DNA from: Setaria digitata
Lineage: Eukaryota; Nematoda; Chromadorea; Rhabditida; Setariidae
Direction: 5' to 3'
Length of the DNA stretch: 16,449 nt
Assembly (NCBI GenBank): GCA_003640385.1
Contig: RCAB01000832.1
Location: forward strand, 1 to 16,449
Within the stretch, counting starts at the first letter, position 1. The number at the start of each line of letters is the position of its first letter. The notes beneath the pieces were generated by a model. That model was not told where the DNA came from and made no database searches. It saw nothing but the letters and a program-made list of their open reading frames with translations. The position numbers were made by a program, and so were the translations under genes. Positions 15,260-16,449 of this stretch are shown piece by piece.

Positions 15260-16449
15260 AGAGTTAGAGATGTCTGTTTGAAGGACTTTTTCCACAGAAC
15301 GAAATTAAAATTAAAAACTGAGAGAGTAACTAAAAGAAGAAATGTCAAATGCGAAAAAAAAAAAAGATAAACGATGGCTTCGATGAATAATCGACACGAC
15401 AATTCATTCGTTTTTTCTTTTTGGAACAGTATGAACTGAGAACGATGTTTGGTCAACGATGATGGTGACAACGATGGTGACAATGACGAGAATGACAATG
15501 AGATGAGAAGAAAAAGAAGAAAAAAGAGCAGAGGAAGAGGAGCAGAAATGAAATAAAATAGACACTAGTGCAGTGAAATTGGAAAGGCACGGAGTGAAAG
15601 ATGGGATAAAATGTGGTAAAAGGATGAGGAGAACGGAATGAAGAGTGGAACCGGAGAGAGAATGAAGGAAAACGTGGAAGAGAGACCGGAAAGAGGCGGA
15701 AACCGGAGAGAAACCGGGTAGAGGGGATGCAGGAGAAGCGGAACCGGATGAAGAGGACCGGGAGGAATCGCGGAGCTCAGGGGACTGCAACGGACGACGT
15801 ACAAACAACTGAACAACGCATAGTTAGAATGTCCTTTCAAAAAAAAAATTGAAAAAAGAGAAGAAACAGGTCCTTCACTTCTCTGCGGCATAATCATCCA
15901 CATGCCCTCTCTCTCTCTCCCTCTCCTCCTATCTCTCTCTCTCCCTCCTCTCTCTCTCTCTCCCTGTTTGAAATAGTTGAAACGAACTATGAGCAAACGA
16001 AACATTTGTTCGATTCGATTACGACAGCACACAGTAGCAGTGTTGTAATGAGACTGAGCTGGAATGAATGAATGGAAATGCAGTAAACTGAATGGAAATG
16101 AATGGAATTGAAATGAAATGAAAATGAAGCAAGGAAAGATATTTGACATTTCTGAAATGAGCCAACTGGTTGCAATTATTTCAATAATAACTAGCATTAA
16201 ATGAGTGAACGGAATGAACGAATTTGAAAAAGTCTCAAAATCAGATGAATAAACAAAGGAGAGGGAGAGGAAATCATACAGTTTATAAGATTAGTTGCAA
16301 CAGTAGTAGAAACTGGGAGAGAGAGAGAGGGGAAAAGAAACACGGAAAGGGATGAAAGAATTTTTAAAAAAAAATTCAACGCACATACATGCTGTCCTTC
16401 AATTTTCACATACGTATAATATAAGCACTCACATACACACACACACACA
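15260..16449. other. Purine/pyrimidine-asymmetric region with no secure gene
   Basis: 15420-15770 is strongly purine-rich on the plus strand, with recurrent AACCGGA/GACCGGA words. It is followed by a CT tract (15897-15964), then GAATG/GAAATG degenerate repeats (16060-16135), a GAGA tract (16316-16330) and a CA repeat at the very end. It may be the upstream control region of the small gene. Confidence 0.6.
15897..15964. repeat. CT-rich polypyrimidine tract
   Basis: Nearly pure C/T of the form CTCTCTCTCTCCCTCTCC, about 65 nt. It lies just beyond a long purine-rich stretch on the same strand (15420-15770). Confidence 0.93.

Noticed and set aside
15565..16197. 210-codon minus-strand open frame
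   Set aside because: Open because the strand is pyrimidine-rich (S, L, P, F codons); spans two simple-sequence blocks and has no domain.
1..16449. tRNA, rRNA, CRISPR array, bacterial operon or transposase gene
   Set aside because: I saw no tRNA-like cloverleaf boxes, no spaced identical repeats of CRISPR type, no ribosomal motifs and no transposase or reverse-transcriptase reading on either strand; a covariance-model search could still find a small RNA that I missed.

Overview
The window is eukaryotic nuclear DNA from a nematode. It is AT-rich, full of homopolymer runs and microsatellites, with short introns ending in T-rich CAG/TAG acceptors. Nearly all the recognisable coding sequence is one minus-strand gene, split into 15 exons between about 10.26 kb and 3.65 kb. 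It encodes a nuclear hormone receptor that I identify as the DAF-12 orthologue. The grounds are the N-terminal block [12 protein letters not shown], the C4 zinc-finger DNA-binding domain with P-box ESCKA, and a complete ligand-binding domain ending in LPKEFFK. I place the species in Nematoda with confidence. A parasitic clade III (filarial/spirurid-like) worm is only my guess from gene structure and base composition.

Layout from left to right: 1-3270 is non-coding AT-rich DNA with simple repeats and a 120-bp perfect duplication around an N (assembly seam). About 3275-3653 is the probable daf-12 3'UTR. 3654-10259 holds the daf-12 exons on the minus strand, so the last exon is leftmost; introns are roughly 110-480 nt. 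The intron at 6721-7180 carries an interrupted inverted repeat with an N at its tip. 10260-14308 is a long repeat-rich tract with paired CA and TG microsatellites and a GATAAT-type tract. It is either a large first intron, or promoter DNA if the message is trans-spliced just before MSTPDDP. 14309-14440 is a candidate first coding exon on the minus strand. 14561-15257 is a small three-exon minus-strand gene (about 87 aa) that I do not recognise. 15260-16449 is a strongly strand-asymmetric purine/pyrimidine region with no secure gene.

All 15 daf-12 exons join in a continuous reading frame, giving about 777 aa from the MSTPDDP methionine (about 823 aa with the candidate upstream exon). The length agrees with the C. 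elegans protein as I remember it (about 750 aa). DAF-12 binds dafachronic acid steroids and controls dauer or infective-larva arrest against reproductive development. Several splice sites here are ambiguous in ways that keep the frame, which suggests isoform diversity in the N-terminus and hinge. All coordinates and splice sites were read by eye; no database search was run.
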